Shown here in pieces: positions 55,215 to 64,000 of a stretch of DNA of 64,000 bases. The notes beneath the pieces are model-generated. The model saw only the letters and a program-made list of their open reading frames with translations, was not told the origin of the DNA and made no database searches. The number at the start of each line of letters is the position of its first letter. The first letter of the stretch is position 1. The position numbers were made by a program, and so were the translations under genes. This DNA comes from Phycisphaerae bacterium (GTDB lineage Bacteria > Planctomycetota > Phycisphaerae > UBA1845 > PWPN01): NCBI GenBank assembly GCA_012729395.1, contig JAAYDF010000002.1, forward strand, positions 23,492-87,491, in the 5' to 3' direction.

Positions 55215-55928
55215 TCACGGGCTGGTGTACTTGAGGGCGAATCGGCTTCGGAAATGAACGATCAGGCCCGGCCTGCCGCCGCCGACGTACCAATAAGCCC
55301 TTTTCAGCGGGAAATACGTCTCTTCGAGGTCCGAGCTGCCTTCGATTCGCGGGAACATAGCGGCCTTGGGGTCCGGGCCGCCGCTCCAGACCGTGTAGTC
55401 CACCGGGCTCGGCGGTTCGTGCGTGCGTTTGTAGTAGAACCGGCCGTCCTCGCCGCCGCAGCGGGGGAAATCGTCGGGAACCCAGATACCCGCCCGCGGT
55501 CGCCAGGTACTGTTCGGAAAATCAAAGAAGGTGCCGTTCTGGTAAGTTGGCCCCGGCGCCCGATAGCGGTAGGTGCGGGTGGAGTCGAAGACGTCGCGAA
55601 ACTCCGCTTGCGGGATGTTGCTGGCGGTCCGCGCCAGGTAGCGCTGCCGGGCCAGCTCGATCGGCAACTGGAAGTTGACGTTCGTGCCACAGGCCGACCG
55701 AGTCGGTGGAAAGTGATCGCGGTTGTGCATCGCGTAACTGTCCAACGCCAAGGTGATCTGACGCAAATCCGAGTGAACATTCACCACCCGGGCCTGCAGC
55801 CTGGCCGCCTTGAGCGACGGCAGCAAGATCGCGATGAGCAGCGCGATGATTGCCACCACCACGAGAAGCTCGATCAAGGTGAAGCCGCTCGCGATAGCCA
55901 GGCGTACAGGTCCGGGTTTGCGTGCCAT
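55215..55928 (-). CDS. Type II secretion/type IV pilin-like pseudopilin
   Basis: The protein (237 aa) starts with a short basic leader and a class III signal: IASGFTLIELLVVVAIIALL, cut before Phe by prepilin peptidase. The hydrophobic helix is followed by a domain rich in Arg, Tyr, Pro and with a C-terminal GGGRPGLIVHFRSRFALKYT block as in planctomycete pseudopilin-like proteins. It starts 3 bp after the dockerin gene stop, so they form one operon. Planctomycetes have many such single pseudopilins; the assembly machine is not in the window. Confidence 0.9.
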   Translation of the reverse strand: MARKPGPVRLAIASGFTLIELLVVVAIIALLIAILLPSLKAARLQARVVNVHSDLRQITLALDSYAMHNRDHFPPTRSACGTNVNFQLPIELARQRYLARTASNIPQAEFRDVFDSTRTYRYRAPGPTYQNGTFFDFPNSTWRPRAGIWVPDDFPRCGGEDGRFYYKRTHEPPSPVDYTVWSGGPDPKAAMFPRIEGSSDLEETYFPLKRAYWYVGGGRPGLIVHFRSRFALKYTSP

Positions 55929-55931
55929 CAG

Positions 55932-57422
55932 CTATTCCACCGCACTGTTCAGACGGTTGCGCACCGCCACCAGATCGAAGATATTGATAGCCCCGTCTGC
56001 GTTGACATCCGCACGGAAGTTGGCGGCAGTCACCGGCTGGTTCAACTGGTTGCGAACCTGCACGAGATCGAAGATGTTGACCGCCTTGTCACCGGTGGCA
56101 TCGCCGGCCAGGACGGTGAAGAACTGCGACCGGCCGACGGCCGCCCCCTGGTCCACCGAGACGATGCCCGGAAACGCCGCCGCGACGATACCCGAATCGC
56201 CAATGCCTTCGACGGTGATCGACAGCTCCGTCCCCGCCACCGCGACGGCCGTCACGCTGCCGGGAGTGACCGCGACATCAGCTACCGTGACCGCTCCACC
56301 GGTACCGCTGCCGGCCACCGCCTGATCGAAGGACACATCCAATCGTTGCGGCCCACCGACGCGGCCGTCCAGGCCCGCCGACCGGCTCAGATCCACCGCG
56401 AACTCACCTGCGGCACCGTGTGCGCAAACACCCGCCATGTGCGTCACGTTCGGGCCGGCGGGCACGAAGAAATCGACGCCGTCGTAATCCATGACCCAAA
56501 GGCGATAGCTGTCCTTGAAACCGTCGTCTTGGTTGCCATCCTCCTGATTGAGGATACCGGTGATGTCGAACGTACCCGTCGGGGCAGGATATGCACTGAA
56601 GCCTCGGCCCAGACCAAGGTTGACCGGGAAAGTGCGCCCGGCACCGTCCTGGACGGCCAGCATGGCATTCGGGCCCCAGTTCGAGGTGTCCACGAAGCTC
56701 ACCCCGGTCAGCGTGACCAATGTCGCTTGGTAGCGCTCGCAGCCGGTCTGCCGGGTAGCGTCGAAGATGAAAAGGTCGTTCTCATCCTTCACATCGGACA
56801 GTGTCAGCACGGCCGGCGCCGGAAGACCATAATTCGGATCCAGCACGACCACCTCGAAATCGGCCTCCGGGATGTTGACGTGCTGCTCGTTGACGTTGGT
56901 CTTGCCCGCATGGAAGAAGCCAGGGGCGCGGGCTCGCACCTCGACCAAGTCGCCGGGCCGCAAACGATGGCCCACTGAATCGCCAAAGTCCAATCGGTCC
57001 AGCTCGGTCAGCCACGCCCGCGGGGTGTAGCTGCCTTGCGGGTGCCCCAGACCCATGGGCGTCTTGCCGATGTTCTGGCCCATCCACATGGCTGTCCCGC
57101 CGAAGTCTCCGTCATCGACCGTCTGAAAAAACACCTGCCACTGCCCACCCATGAAGGCGGTGGCGTCGGGCTCGGCCAGAAGCATGTCCTGAGGCCGGTT
57201 CAAGACCACGCCGCGCATCCGCACCGGAGCGGATACGGGGAACGTCCCGTTCCCATTCGCGTCGATCGCCTGATAGGCCGCGTGCGATGTGTAGGGCATC
57301 GTCTCCCAGTTCGGTTCCGTCGCGACGACCGTCCCGGCAATCCCAATCGCCGTCGCACCCGCCACCACAGCCCTGAGATACCATCCCCTCCGCTTTGCCA
57401 CCCGCACTTCGTTGAAAGTCAT
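55932..57422 (-). CDS. Secreted dockerin-domain protein
   Basis: The protein (496 aa) has an N-terminal signal segment (WYLRAVVAGATAIGIAGTVV) and ends in two dockerin type I calcium-binding repeats: LAGDATGDKAVNIFDLVQVR and DVNADGAINIFDLVAVRNRL. The middle part is beta-rich and repetitive, with FVDTSNWGPNAMLAVQDGAG and VDLSRSAGLDGRVGGPQRLD. Dockerins bind cohesins to attach proteins to a scaffold; in planctomycetes they mark many extracellular proteins of unknown partner. The pseudopilin downstream is 3 bp away, which suggests a linked surface function. No catalytic domain is recognised. Confidence 0.88.
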   Translation of the reverse strand: MTFNEVRVAKRRGWYLRAVVAGATAIGIAGTVVATEPNWETMPYTSHAAYQAIDANGNGTFPVSAPVRMRGVVLNRPQDMLLAEPDATAFMGGQWQVFFQTVDDGDFGGTAMWMGQNIGKTPMGLGHPQGSYTPRAWLTELDRLDFGDSVGHRLRPGDLVEVRARAPGFFHAGKTNVNEQHVNIPEADFEVVVLDPNYGLPAPAVLTLSDVKDENDLFIFDATRQTGCERYQATLVTLTGVSFVDTSNWGPNAMLAVQDGAGRTFPVNLGLGRGFSAYPAPTGTFDITGILNQEDGNQDDGFKDSYRLWVMDYDGVDFFVPAGPNVTHMAGVCAHGAAGEFAVDLSRSAGLDGRVGGPQRLDVSFDQAVAGSGTGGAVTVADVAVTPGSVTAVAVAGTELSITVEGIGDSGIVAAAFPGIVSVDQGAAVGRSQFFTVLAGDATGDKAVNIFDLVQVRNQLNQPVTAANFRADVNADGAINIFDLVAVRNRLNSAVE

Positions 57423-57641
57423 GTTGCTCGCTCCTTTCCTGGGTTCATAACAACCAGCCCGGTCGGCTCACGGCAGCGCCGGGGCAACCGAGTATTACGA
57501 TTCCACAGACCGTAATACAAGGCAGTCTACGAAGCAGGCTGACAGGTGTCAAGGGATAAAACGGGCGAAAAAAACGGAAAGAGGTGAGCGCGGTCGCCGA
57601 GGCGGCAAACGAAGCGGTTGCCGTGAATCCTGGCCCTCGGG

Positions 57642-58058
57642 CTAATGCAGCGACAAGCCAGTACTGGCCATCGACAGCTCGGCGTGCAGGACGCCTTTTT
57701 GTTGCCGGATCGCGTCCGCCAATTCACGCACCCGGTGGGCCCGCTCGCGGATCAGGATGACCTCGACACACATCTCGTGGCTCAGGTGCACATGGGTCGT
57801 GGCCAGCACCGCCTTGTGGTGCTTGTGCTGCAACTCGGTCAGCTTCTCGCCCAACCGCCGGGCGTGATGGTCGTAGATGATGGTCAGGCTGCCGACCACC
57901 TCGGCGTTGGCGTCCCATTCGAGTTCGACGAGTTGGTGACGGATCATGTCCCGGACGAACTCGGAGCGGTTGGTGTAGCCGCTGCGTGTGACCATCTGCT
58001 CGAGACGATCAAAAAGCGGCTTCTCCAGGGACAGGCTCAATCTGATCAAGTCCGGCAT
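57642..58058 (-). CDS. nikR: Nickel-responsive regulator NikR
   Basis: ATG 58058 with GGAG 7 nt upstream gives 138 aa. The N-terminal ribbon-helix-helix (DLIRLSLSLEKPLFDRLEQM, YTNRSEFVRDMIR) binds DNA. The C-terminal ACT-like domain has the high-affinity Ni2+ ligands: His78, His89, His91 and Cys97 (in HKAVLATTHVHLSHEMCVEV), matching E. coli His76, His87, His89 and Cys95 with a shift of two. All four ligands are present. It probably represses nickel uptake or activates export; the NicO exporter at 37.7 kb is a possible target, but no GTATGA/TCATAC operator is seen near it. Confidence 0.95.
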   Translation of the reverse strand: MPDLIRLSLSLEKPLFDRLEQMVTRSGYTNRSEFVRDMIRHQLVELEWDANAEVVGSLTIIYDHHARRLGEKLTELQHKHHKAVLATTHVHLSHEMCVEVILIRERAHRVRELADAIRQQKGVLHAELSMASTGLSLH

Positions 58059-58567
58059 GAGCAATCTCCTCGCACCTGTGACAATGACCCGCCAACCTGC
58101 GGTGAACGGTCACCGGGCTTCGAGCCCAAGCGAACACTCGCCACATGGCACCGTCTCGCGCGGTATGCCCGTGTCCCACTGCCCCGCGCTATGGCCCACG
58201 GGGCCGGCTGCCACCAAGGCATATCATAGCATCCCGCCGCGTCAATACCGCACGCTCCGGTCTTCTGCCCAAGACCCCCGCCAACGAATGCGTCTTTTGT
58301 TGAGCGGCAGGCCTCATCCGTGTGGCACTGTTCCGTGAGCAGTGTTTCTCGGGGGAGAGGCACTGCCGACATAGCAGCGTTACACGACGCCGCGTGCCCG
58401 CCCCGCCAGCCTCCACGGCTCGGCGGATGCACCGCCCACCCACAGGCGACCTTTGCACGCCGCCATCGGACGGGTTATCGTAACCGCACTCGTACACTTG
58501 CCGGGGTGCACACCGCGAATCGCGCCCCAACCGATTGCCGACATAGGTCACGCAAAGGAGCCCGAGC
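58059..58567. other. Divergent spacer of about 510 bp with a CATCCGTGTGGCACTG repeat
   Basis: The repeat lies at 58315-58344 (CATCCGTGTGGCACTGTTCC, then GTGAGCAGTG). No gene is seen; the start of the next gene is preceded by AAGGAG at 58555-58560. Confidence 0.55.
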
Positions 58568-60673
58568 TTGCAGTATCTTAACACCCTGGACTATGCGGTC
58601 ATCGGCATCTACTGCGTCGTGTTGATCGCCATCGCCTTGTATCTCAAGACCATCGCCTCACGCAGCCTGGAGGACTACTTCCTCGGCGGCCGACAACTGC
58701 CCTGGTGGGCCCTGGGCATCTCCGGCATGACCAACTTCCTGGATATGACCGGCACCATGGTCATCGTCTCCTTCCTCTTCCTGCTCGGGCCGCGCGGGTT
58801 GTACGTCGAGTTTCGCGGCGGGGCCGTCCTCGTTCTGGCTTTCATGATGCTCTGGACGGGCAAGTGGCACTATCGCTCGCAATGCATGACCGGTGCTGAA
58901 TGGAACATCTACCGCTTCGGCAATACCGCCGGCGCCAAACTCAGTCGCATCATCGCGGTCATCGGCGGCACCGCGGGCACCGTGGCCATGCTCGCCTATC
59001 TGGTCAAGGGCTCAGGCACCTTCCTGGCGATGTTCTTCGACCTGCGGCCTGAAGTGTGCGCCCTCATCATGGTCATCCTCACCACGCTGTATACCTTGGT
59101 CTCCGGCTTCTACGGCGTCGTTTATGTCGACCTCTTCCAATCAGGGATCATCCTGCTCGTCGTGGTCGTGATCACCACGATGGCCGTCTCCGCGGTGGTA
59201 GGCTACGACGGCGACCTGGGGACGCTCGCCGAGGAAATCACCGGCAACAGCCAATGGACCAGCGCCGTCCCGCACACCCAGACCGCCATGCCGGAAGGAT
59301 ACAAGGAGTTTGAGCCGCTGCTGATGGTCGCGGCCTTCTACCTGCTGAGGAACATCCTCGGCGGCTTGGGTACCGGCGCCGATCCACGCTACTTCGGGGC
59401 CCGCAACGAACGCGAGTGCGGCAAGCTAACCTTCTTCTGGACCTGGCTGATGACCTTCCGCTGGCCCTTGATGATGGGCTTCGCCATCCTGGGCCTGTTC
59501 CTGGTCCGCGAGTCGTTCCCCGACCAACAAACGATCCCCCAGGCGAGCGCGATGATTAGGGAAGCTCCTGAAGTCATCGAACGGTTCGGACTCGCCGATG
59601 AGCAGGCAGGAGACGCCTCCAACGCAATGTCCGCGCCCGCAGACAACGGGACACCGAAAGCCAAAGTCGGCAAGAACCGCTGGGAGGATCTGCTCTCCCA
59701 GATCACCACCAACCCCGAGCGCTTCCCGAACCTGGTCGCGCAGCTCAAGAACCTCTTCGGCGAGGAGGACTGGCGCAACAAGACCCTGATGATCGGCTAC
59801 GAGGGCATCGTCAATCCCGAGCGCATCCTGCCGGCCGTGATCCTCAAACGCATCCCCATGGGCATCCGCGGCCTGTTCGTTGTCGCCTTGGTCGCTGCCG
59901 CCATGTCCACCTTCTCGCCAACCGTCAACATGTGTGTCGCCCTGTTCACCCGCGATATCTGGCAGGGGTTCATCAGGCCCAAGGCCTCCAACCGCGAATT
60001 GCTCACGTCATCTTACATCTTCGGCATCCTGCTCGTGGGCGGCGGGATGGCTATGGCCTACACCTCCGACAGCATCAACGACCTGTGGGACTGGATCATC
60101 ATGGGCCTGACCGCCGGCGGGGCCATCCCCGGTCTGCTCCGCCTCTACTGGTGGCGGTTCAACGCGGGCGGAGCCAACCTGGGCACCGTCGTCGGCATCA
60201 CCGTCGCCGTCCTGCAGCGCATCTTCCTGCCTCAGCTTGGTCCCATGGAAAAGTTCTCTCTGGTTACAGTGCTCTCCCTGATCGGGACGGTCATCGGCAC
60301 CTACATGTTCGCGCCCACCGATCGGCGGGTGCTCGAGTTCTTCTACAAAACCACCCGACCGTTCGGCCTGTGGGGGCCACTGAAGAAGACCCTCGCCCCC
60401 GAGGTCCAGGAGGCCGTCCGTCGCGAGCACTTCTTCGACCTGATCTGCCTGCCGTTTGCCCTGGGCTGGCAGGTCACGCTGTTCCTGCTGCCCTTGGTCC
60501 TGCTGGTGGGCAACTTCCAGGCGGCGATAAGCGTGGGAGTGATCTTCACCGTCTGCCTGGTGTTCGTCTACGTCCTGTGGTATCGGCGGCTGCCGCCCGA
60601 CCGCCCGCGCGAGATCGAGCTGGCCGAACTCCGCCGCGGCATGGATATCACCAACCCGGACACGGAAACGTGA
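58568..60673 (+). CDS. Sodium:solute symporter-family protein (second), TTG start
   Basis: The TTG at 58568 is supported by AAGGAG 7 nt upstream; the first in-frame ATG is too far inside the first helix. The protein (701 aa) has SSF features: EDYFLGGRQLPWWALGISGM, GVVYVDLFQSGIILLVVVVI, and RNILGGLGTGADPRYFGARN; the central block FVVALVAAAMSTFSPTVNMC fits the Na+-site helix. A hydrophilic insert (about 315-400) and a C-terminal extension with three more helices make it longer than the usual 500-550 residues. Substrate unknown. Not paralogous to the first symporter beyond the family level. Confidence 0.9.
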   Translation: MQYLNTLDYAVIGIYCVVLIAIALYLKTIASRSLEDYFLGGRQLPWWALGISGMTNFLDMTGTMVIVSFLFLLGPRGLYVEFRGGAVLVLAFMMLWTGKWHYRSQCMTGAEWNIYRFGNTAGAKLSRIIAVIGGTAGTVAMLAYLVKGSGTFLAMFFDLRPEVCALIMVILTTLYTLVSGFYGVVYVDLFQSGIILLVVVVITTMAVSAVVGYDGDLGTLAEEITGNSQWTSAVPHTQTAMPEGYKEFEPLLMVAAFYLLRNILGGLGTGADPRYFGARNERECGKLTFFWTWLMTFRWPLMMGFAILGLFLVRESFPDQQTIPQASAMIREAPEVIERFGLADEQAGDASNAMSAPADNGTPKAKVGKNRWEDLLSQITTNPERFPNLVAQLKNLFGEEDWRNKTLMIGYEGIVNPERILPAVILKRIPMGIRGLFVVALVAAAMSTFSPTVNMCVALFTRDIWQGFIRPKASNRELLTSSYIFGILLVGGGMAMAYTSDSINDLWDWIIMGLTAGGAIPGLLRLYWWRFNAGGANLGTVVGITVAVLQRIFLPQLGPMEKFSLVTVLSLIGTVIGTYMFAPTDRRVLEFFYKTTRPFGLWGPLKKTLAPEVQEAVRREHFFDLICLPFALGWQVTLFLLPLVLLVGNFQAAISVGVIFTVCLVFVYVLWYRRLPPDRPREIELAELRRGMDITNPDTET

Positions 60674-60790
60674 TGCCGGAATCAGCGAGCCGCCGGCGCT
60701 GTCCAGCGAGCCGCCGGGTTTATCCCGGCGCTTTGCGGGAGAAGGATCGGTATGCAGTTCGCCGTTTCTCGCCAGGAAGCAGGCGTCGAT

Positions 60791-60842
60791 GCTCCGAACC
60801 GCAACGCGGTTGTACATCACAGCTCCGAACCGCAACGCGGTT
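60791..60842. repeat. Direct repeat of a palindrome before the YfhO gene
   Basis: GCTCCGAACCGCAACGCGGTT occurs at 60791-60811 and 60822-60842 (31-bp spacing). Each copy contains AACCGC AAC GCGGTT, a palindrome. They lie 60-110 bp upstream of the YfhO-type start and could be an operator or part of a hairpin. Confidence 0.7.
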
Positions 60843-60902
60843 CTGGGTACGGCTGCGGAAGGAGCATTGGCCGGCCCGGTGGCTGCGGACGGTAAACGCG
60901 AC

Positions 60903-63900
60903 ATGACACAGCAACCGACCACGACCCGGCGACGATCGCTGGTGGGAGCGCTCATTCTGCTCACCCCGGCGGCTGTGCTGGCCGGCGCGTGGCGACTCGG
61001 CGGCGTCTCCGCCCTCGAAGACGACCTCATCTATTACCTGCCCATCCGCCAATACATCGGCGAGTGCCTGCGTAGCGGCGAGCTGCCCCTGTGGAACCCC
61101 TGGGTGGCCATGGGCACCTCGATCGCCGCTGACCCGCAGAGCGGGCTGTGGTATCCGCCTACGGCCCTGTTCGCCCTGCTGCCGCCGCTGTGGGCCTACC
61201 CGACCACCATCGTGCTGCACTTCGCCCTCGCGGGAGCGGGCATGTACCGCTTCCTGCGCGCAAGTCGTCATCCCTGGCCAGTCGCCCTCTTCGGCGCGTT
61301 GGCCTTCGAGTTCAGCGGCTTCCTCGTCGCCCACCGCGTCCACCTTACCATGCTCCAGGCTGCCGCCTGGCTGCCTTGGCTGCTATACGCCTGGAGCCGC
61401 TTCGCTCGCAGCGGGGCCTTTCGTCACTTCGCCCTCGCCGCCGCCTGCCTCGGCGTGCAGATGCTCGTGCAGCACGTCCAGGTCTCGATCATCTCCGTCG
61501 CGCTGGTCAGCGGGTACGTCCTGGCCGTGCTCCTGCCGCATACGCGGTCACTGCTCTGGCAATACCCGGTCGGCTCAGCCCTCGGTCTGGCCCTCTCGTC
61601 GATCCAGACGCTGCCAACCTGGCTACACTACGCCGGCACCGCTCGCGGCACCCCCGCCTACCACCTGTTCATCGAGAACTCGTGGTCGCCCACCTCCGCC
61701 CTGCTCCTCCTGTTCCCCATGCTCTTCGGCAGCCGCACGCCCAATCTCTGGAGCCAGCCCTGGTGGGGAATCTCTCACTATTGCGAGCAGGCGGCCTACG
61801 CGTCGCTGTTGGTCCTGATCTTCGCCGGGGCATCGCTCGCCCTGCTAACGCGGCCAACCGCAACCGCTCGCCGCGGCGAAGTGCTGTTCTGGTGGATAGC
61901 GATGGTTGTCGCCCTGCTGCTCGCCCTGGGACAGTTGACTCCCCTGAGCCGTCTACTCTTCCATGTGCCCATCTACCAGAGCCTGCGCGTGCCCGCCCGA
62001 TGGATCCTCGTTTGGTCGGTCGCCCTACCCATCCTGGCCTGCATCACCCTGACTGCGGCGATCCGCGACGAGCTTGCCGCGGTCCGCATCCGCCGGGCGA
62101 TCCGCCTGTTCGCCACCCGCATCCTGCCGGGATCCTTCGCGGCCGCGTCGCTCCTGTTGATCGCCGCCCGCTTGCTGAGCGGCCCGTTGTCCGCACACCT
62201 GACCGGCTACCGCGCGACTGAGTTCTGGGAAGGACTCGTCGCCGCCGTTCGCCCCGGCAACCCGGCCCTGTGGTGGCCGCTGCTACTCATGGCCGCGACC
62301 GCCTACGCGGTGACCGCCTGGCTCCGCAGTCTCACCGCGCCCCCAGTCCGCCCGCGGGAACATCAACAAGCCCCGAGCGCAAGCGAGCACCAACGAGCCC
62401 CAAGCGCAAGCGAGCATCAACGAGCCCCGAGCGCGAGCGAGCGGGGGGCGCCGACCGCGGAAACACCTTCGACATCGCAAGAGCACCACTGGCACACTGA
62501 GCATGCCCCTCGCATGAAGAAAGAGCCCAACGCCAGCCTGCCGAGCCGATGTTGGATTCTTTGCGCTGTGCTGTTACTGGATCTGGCCGGTGTCGCGGCG
62601 TTCATCGACGTGGACACGGACACCTACCGGCAAGACGACCTTCGCCAAGCACCGCCCCTCGCCGAAGCCATCAAAGCCCTCAAGCCGCAACCTGGTGATC
62701 GGCTTCTCGTGCCCCGGCCCGCTGCCGACTACAACCGCCCTATCGAGCTGCTCTGGCCACAGACCAACATTCCACACCGCATCGCGACTTTCCAGGGTTA
62801 CGGCCCCTTCTGGCCGGTCGCCAACCGGCTGCTGCTGCGTTTCATGCCCTGGGGCTCCAGCGAGGAGATCCTCGCTTTGCTGAATCGTCCCGACCTCTGC
62901 CGAGCCTTCGGCATCCGGTTCCTGGCCGTTCGCTCACCCGAGGAACGCACCGCCCTGGCAAGGTCATCGCGATGGCTTGCCGGGGATCGTCGCCATGAGA
63001 ACCCACCCCAGGAGGCAGCCTTCGCACCAGATCGACGTTTGGCCGCCGGCGATGACCTGCTCTGGCCCGTCCAAGTCGATGAGCAGGGCCTCTATGCCCT
63101 CAGCCTCCACGCCGCGCCCGGCCCAACGCCCGCCCATCGCTGGTTCGTCCGGATCGAGACTCCGGACGCGGCCGCCCTCACGGATACACGGACGATCGAA
63201 CCCGTGGACCTGGCCCTCGGCCCGCGGGAGATCCGATTCCTCTTTGCCTGCGAGCAAGCTCCCGGCCCGGCACAGATCCGCATCAAGGCGGAACGCGGCG
63301 AGCCCGTGCACATCAGCCGGGCTTCATTCGCACTCGTTGCCGCCGACGCGGAAACCGGCAAACCGACCCATCCGACCTTCCAACATCGGCACGACCTACC
63401 CGGCGACATCGCCCTGCATGAGCTGCCATCCCCCCTGCCCTGGGCGTACTGGGCAGACCACGTCGGCGTCGTGCCGACTCTGCTGGACGCAGTGTCACAC
63501 CTGCAGAAGTCCCCAGCGAGCGATACCCCGCCGCCCACGATCATCGAGTCTCCCGCGGACTTGGGCGATCTGTCGGCCAAGGCTGAGCGGACGGTCATCT
63601 GGTCCCGGCCGACCGGGCACAACGTGGTACTGACCGCGGAGAACTCGCGGCCCGGCCTGCTGGTTGTGAATGAATCGTTCGATGCCGGGTGGCGGGCTGA
63701 AATCAACGGGAAAGCCGTGCCCATTCGGCGAGTGAATGCCATCGTCCAGGGGCTCGTTCTGACCGCCGGCCGCCACACCATCACGTTGCGCTACCAGCCT
63801 CGGGGGCTAAACGCTGGGATCTTCGCAAGCTGCATGGTAGGTTCAGTTTTGCTCGTCGGCCTGACTGGCTCGCTCGCGCGGCTGGCGATGCGCAAAAAAG

Positions 63901-63950
63901 ATCGGCCAGGCATGGAGAGCGCTGCCCTTGGCCGATCAGTTGGGGACTAG
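60903..63950 (+). CDS. YfhO-type polytopic membrane protein with in-frame repeat insertion
   Basis: The ATG at 60903 gives 1015 aa. The N-terminal half has about eleven helices and the YfhO pattern: DDLIYYLPIRQYIGECLRSG, LPLWNPWVAMGTSIAADPQS, and NSWSPTSALLLLFPMLFGSR. These enzymes are GT-C glycosyltransferases that act on teichoic-type or other envelope glycans with lipid-linked sugars. A linker at residues about 487-513 is three 27-bp units in frame (EHQQAPSAS, EHQRAPSAS, EHQRAPSAS). The C-terminal 480 residues are beta-rich, extracytoplasmic, with a helix (RCWILCAVLLLDLAGVAAFI) before it and another near the end. The last 20 codons overlap a terminator of a convergent gene. Confidence 0.88.
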   Translation: MTQQPTTTRRRSLVGALILLTPAAVLAGAWRLGGVSALEDDLIYYLPIRQYIGECLRSGELPLWNPWVAMGTSIAADPQSGLWYPPTALFALLPPLWAYPTTIVLHFALAGAGMYRFLRASRHPWPVALFGALAFEFSGFLVAHRVHLTMLQAAAWLPWLLYAWSRFARSGAFRHFALAAACLGVQMLVQHVQVSIISVALVSGYVLAVLLPHTRSLLWQYPVGSALGLALSSIQTLPTWLHYAGTARGTPAYHLFIENSWSPTSALLLLFPMLFGSRTPNLWSQPWWGISHYCEQAAYASLLVLIFAGASLALLTRPTATARRGEVLFWWIAMVVALLLALGQLTPLSRLLFHVPIYQSLRVPARWILVWSVALPILACITLTAAIRDELAAVRIRRAIRLFATRILPGSFAAASLLLIAARLLSGPLSAHLTGYRATEFWEGLVAAVRPGNPALWWPLLLMAATAYAVTAWLRSLTAPPVRPREHQQAPSASEHQRAPSASEHQRAPSASERGAPTAETPSTSQEHHWHTEHAPRMKKEPNASLPSRCWILCAVLLLDLAGVAAFIDVDTDTYRQDDLRQAPPLAEAIKALKPQPGDRLLVPRPAADYNRPIELLWPQTNIPHRIATFQGYGPFWPVANRLLLRFMPWGSSEEILALLNRPDLCRAFGIRFLAVRSPEERTALARSSRWLAGDRRHENPPQEAAFAPDRRLAAGDDLLWPVQVDEQGLYALSLHAAPGPTPAHRWFVRIETPDAAALTDTRTIEPVDLALGPREIRFLFACEQAPGPAQIRIKAERGEPVHISRASFALVAADAETGKPTHPTFQHRHDLPGDIALHELPSPLPWAYWADHVGVVPTLLDAVSHLQKSPASDTPPPTIIESPADLGDLSAKAERTVIWSRPTGHNVVLTAENSRPGLLVVNESFDAGWRAEINGKAVPIRRVNAIVQGLVLTAGRHTITLRYQPRGLNAGIFASCMVGSVLLVGLTGSLARLAMRKKDRPGMESAALGRSVGD
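62361..62441 (+). repeat. Three in-frame 27-bp units inside the YfhO gene
   Basis: Units CATCAACAAGCCCCGAGCGC..., CACCAACGAGCCCCAAGCGC... and CATCAACGAGCCCCGAGCGC... start at 62361, 62388 and 62415. They belong to the same family as the arrays at 548-1010 and 37042-37640. Since 27 is a multiple of three, the reading frame is kept and the units encode the repeated HQQAPSASE-type peptide. Confidence 0.9.
63894..63937 (-). terminator. Intrinsic terminator of the gene running off the right edge
   Basis: Read leftward, GATCGGCCA (63937-63929) pairs with TGGCCGATC (63908-63900), giving a perfect 9-bp stem, and is followed by TTTTTT (63899-63894). It begins at the stop of the leftward frame (63936-63938) and lies within the last codons of the YfhO gene. 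Confidence 0.8.
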
Positions 63951-64000
63951 CAACATACGGCCCACCTCGACAATCCATGGGCCATACGGGGTCTTGTCGC
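63936..64000 (-). CDS. C-terminal end of an unknown gene, off the right edge
   Basis: A leftward frame enters from the window edge and reads DKTPYGPWIVEVGRMLLVPN before TGA at 63936-63938. The sequence is protein-like and ends exactly at a strong terminator, which supports a real gene. It overlaps the 3' end of the convergent YfhO gene by 15 bp. The family cannot be named from 20 residues. Confidence 0.5.
   Translation of the reverse strand, partial: DKTPYGPWIVEVGRMLLVPN

Noticed and set aside
55035..56978. 647-aa rightward frame over the pseudopilin and dockerin genes
   Set aside because: Antisense to two supported genes; sequence is His/Arg/Val-rich without family pattern.

Overview
The window looks like a chromosomal segment of a GC-rich member of the Planctomycetota. 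The clues are a DUF1571 protein, pseudopilin and dockerin envelope genes, a GH109-type Tat-exported Gfo/Idh/MocA enzyme, zinc-ribbon membrane proteins, a PEP-CTERM protein, a PduS/PduT microcompartment pair, and several families of palindromic repeats at gene ends. The assignment is inference; no rRNA or other phylogenetic marker gene is present. Genes lie on both strands in short operons. No prophage, integrase, transposase or CRISPR locus was seen.

Region by region: 1-5.7 kb has the 5' part of an RlmI-like methyltransferase (off the left edge) and an RND efflux pair whose 3' end runs into a repeat array. 5.9-10.3 kb has comF, a lipoprotein, a PAS histidine kinase and DUF1571. 10.6-12.5 kb is a PduS-PduT pair. 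12.6-16.3 kb has a methyltransferase, an HxxxD-type acyltransferase and a GT1 glycosyltransferase, possibly a small glycolipid cluster. 16.3-24.4 kb has a LOG-family protein, MltA, DinB, GH109, gap with a clear terminator, and DUF763. 24.7-30.5 kb has an unknown membrane protein, two PilZ proteins, a lipoprotein and an M20 peptidase. 30.9-39.8 kb has a PEP-CTERM protein coupled to DUF2225, LemA with HtpX, a coiled-coil protein and a NicO-type metal exporter. 39.8-46.3 kb reads leftward: ArsR regulator, rhodanese, CoA-disulfide reductase-rhodanese, then three membrane proteins, two of them paralogous GT39/ArnT-like enzymes. 46.4-50 kb has tRNA-Leu, a sodium:solute symporter and a xylose-isomerase-type protein. 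50.5-54.9 kb has a TIGR00300 (LOR/SDH) protein, ribBA, thiE and a zinc-ribbon membrane protein. 55.2-64 kb has a pseudopilin, a dockerin protein, nikR, a second symporter, a YfhO-type protein and the C-terminus of a gene off the right edge.

The most striking feature is how small repeats interact with genes. At least five families occur (51/27-bp 'GAGCCC' arrays, a 34-bp palindromic tandem array, a 'CATCCGTGTGGCACTG' palindrome, a MITE-like element with target duplications, and a long perfect hairpin). They supply stop codons or C-terminal tails to several genes, and two genes (RlmI-like and YfhO) carry repeat sequence in frame inside the coding region. Functionally, the best candidates for follow-up are the stand-alone PduS-PduT pair, the persulfide-type operon with an apparently leaderless promoter, and the acyltransferase-GT1 pair.
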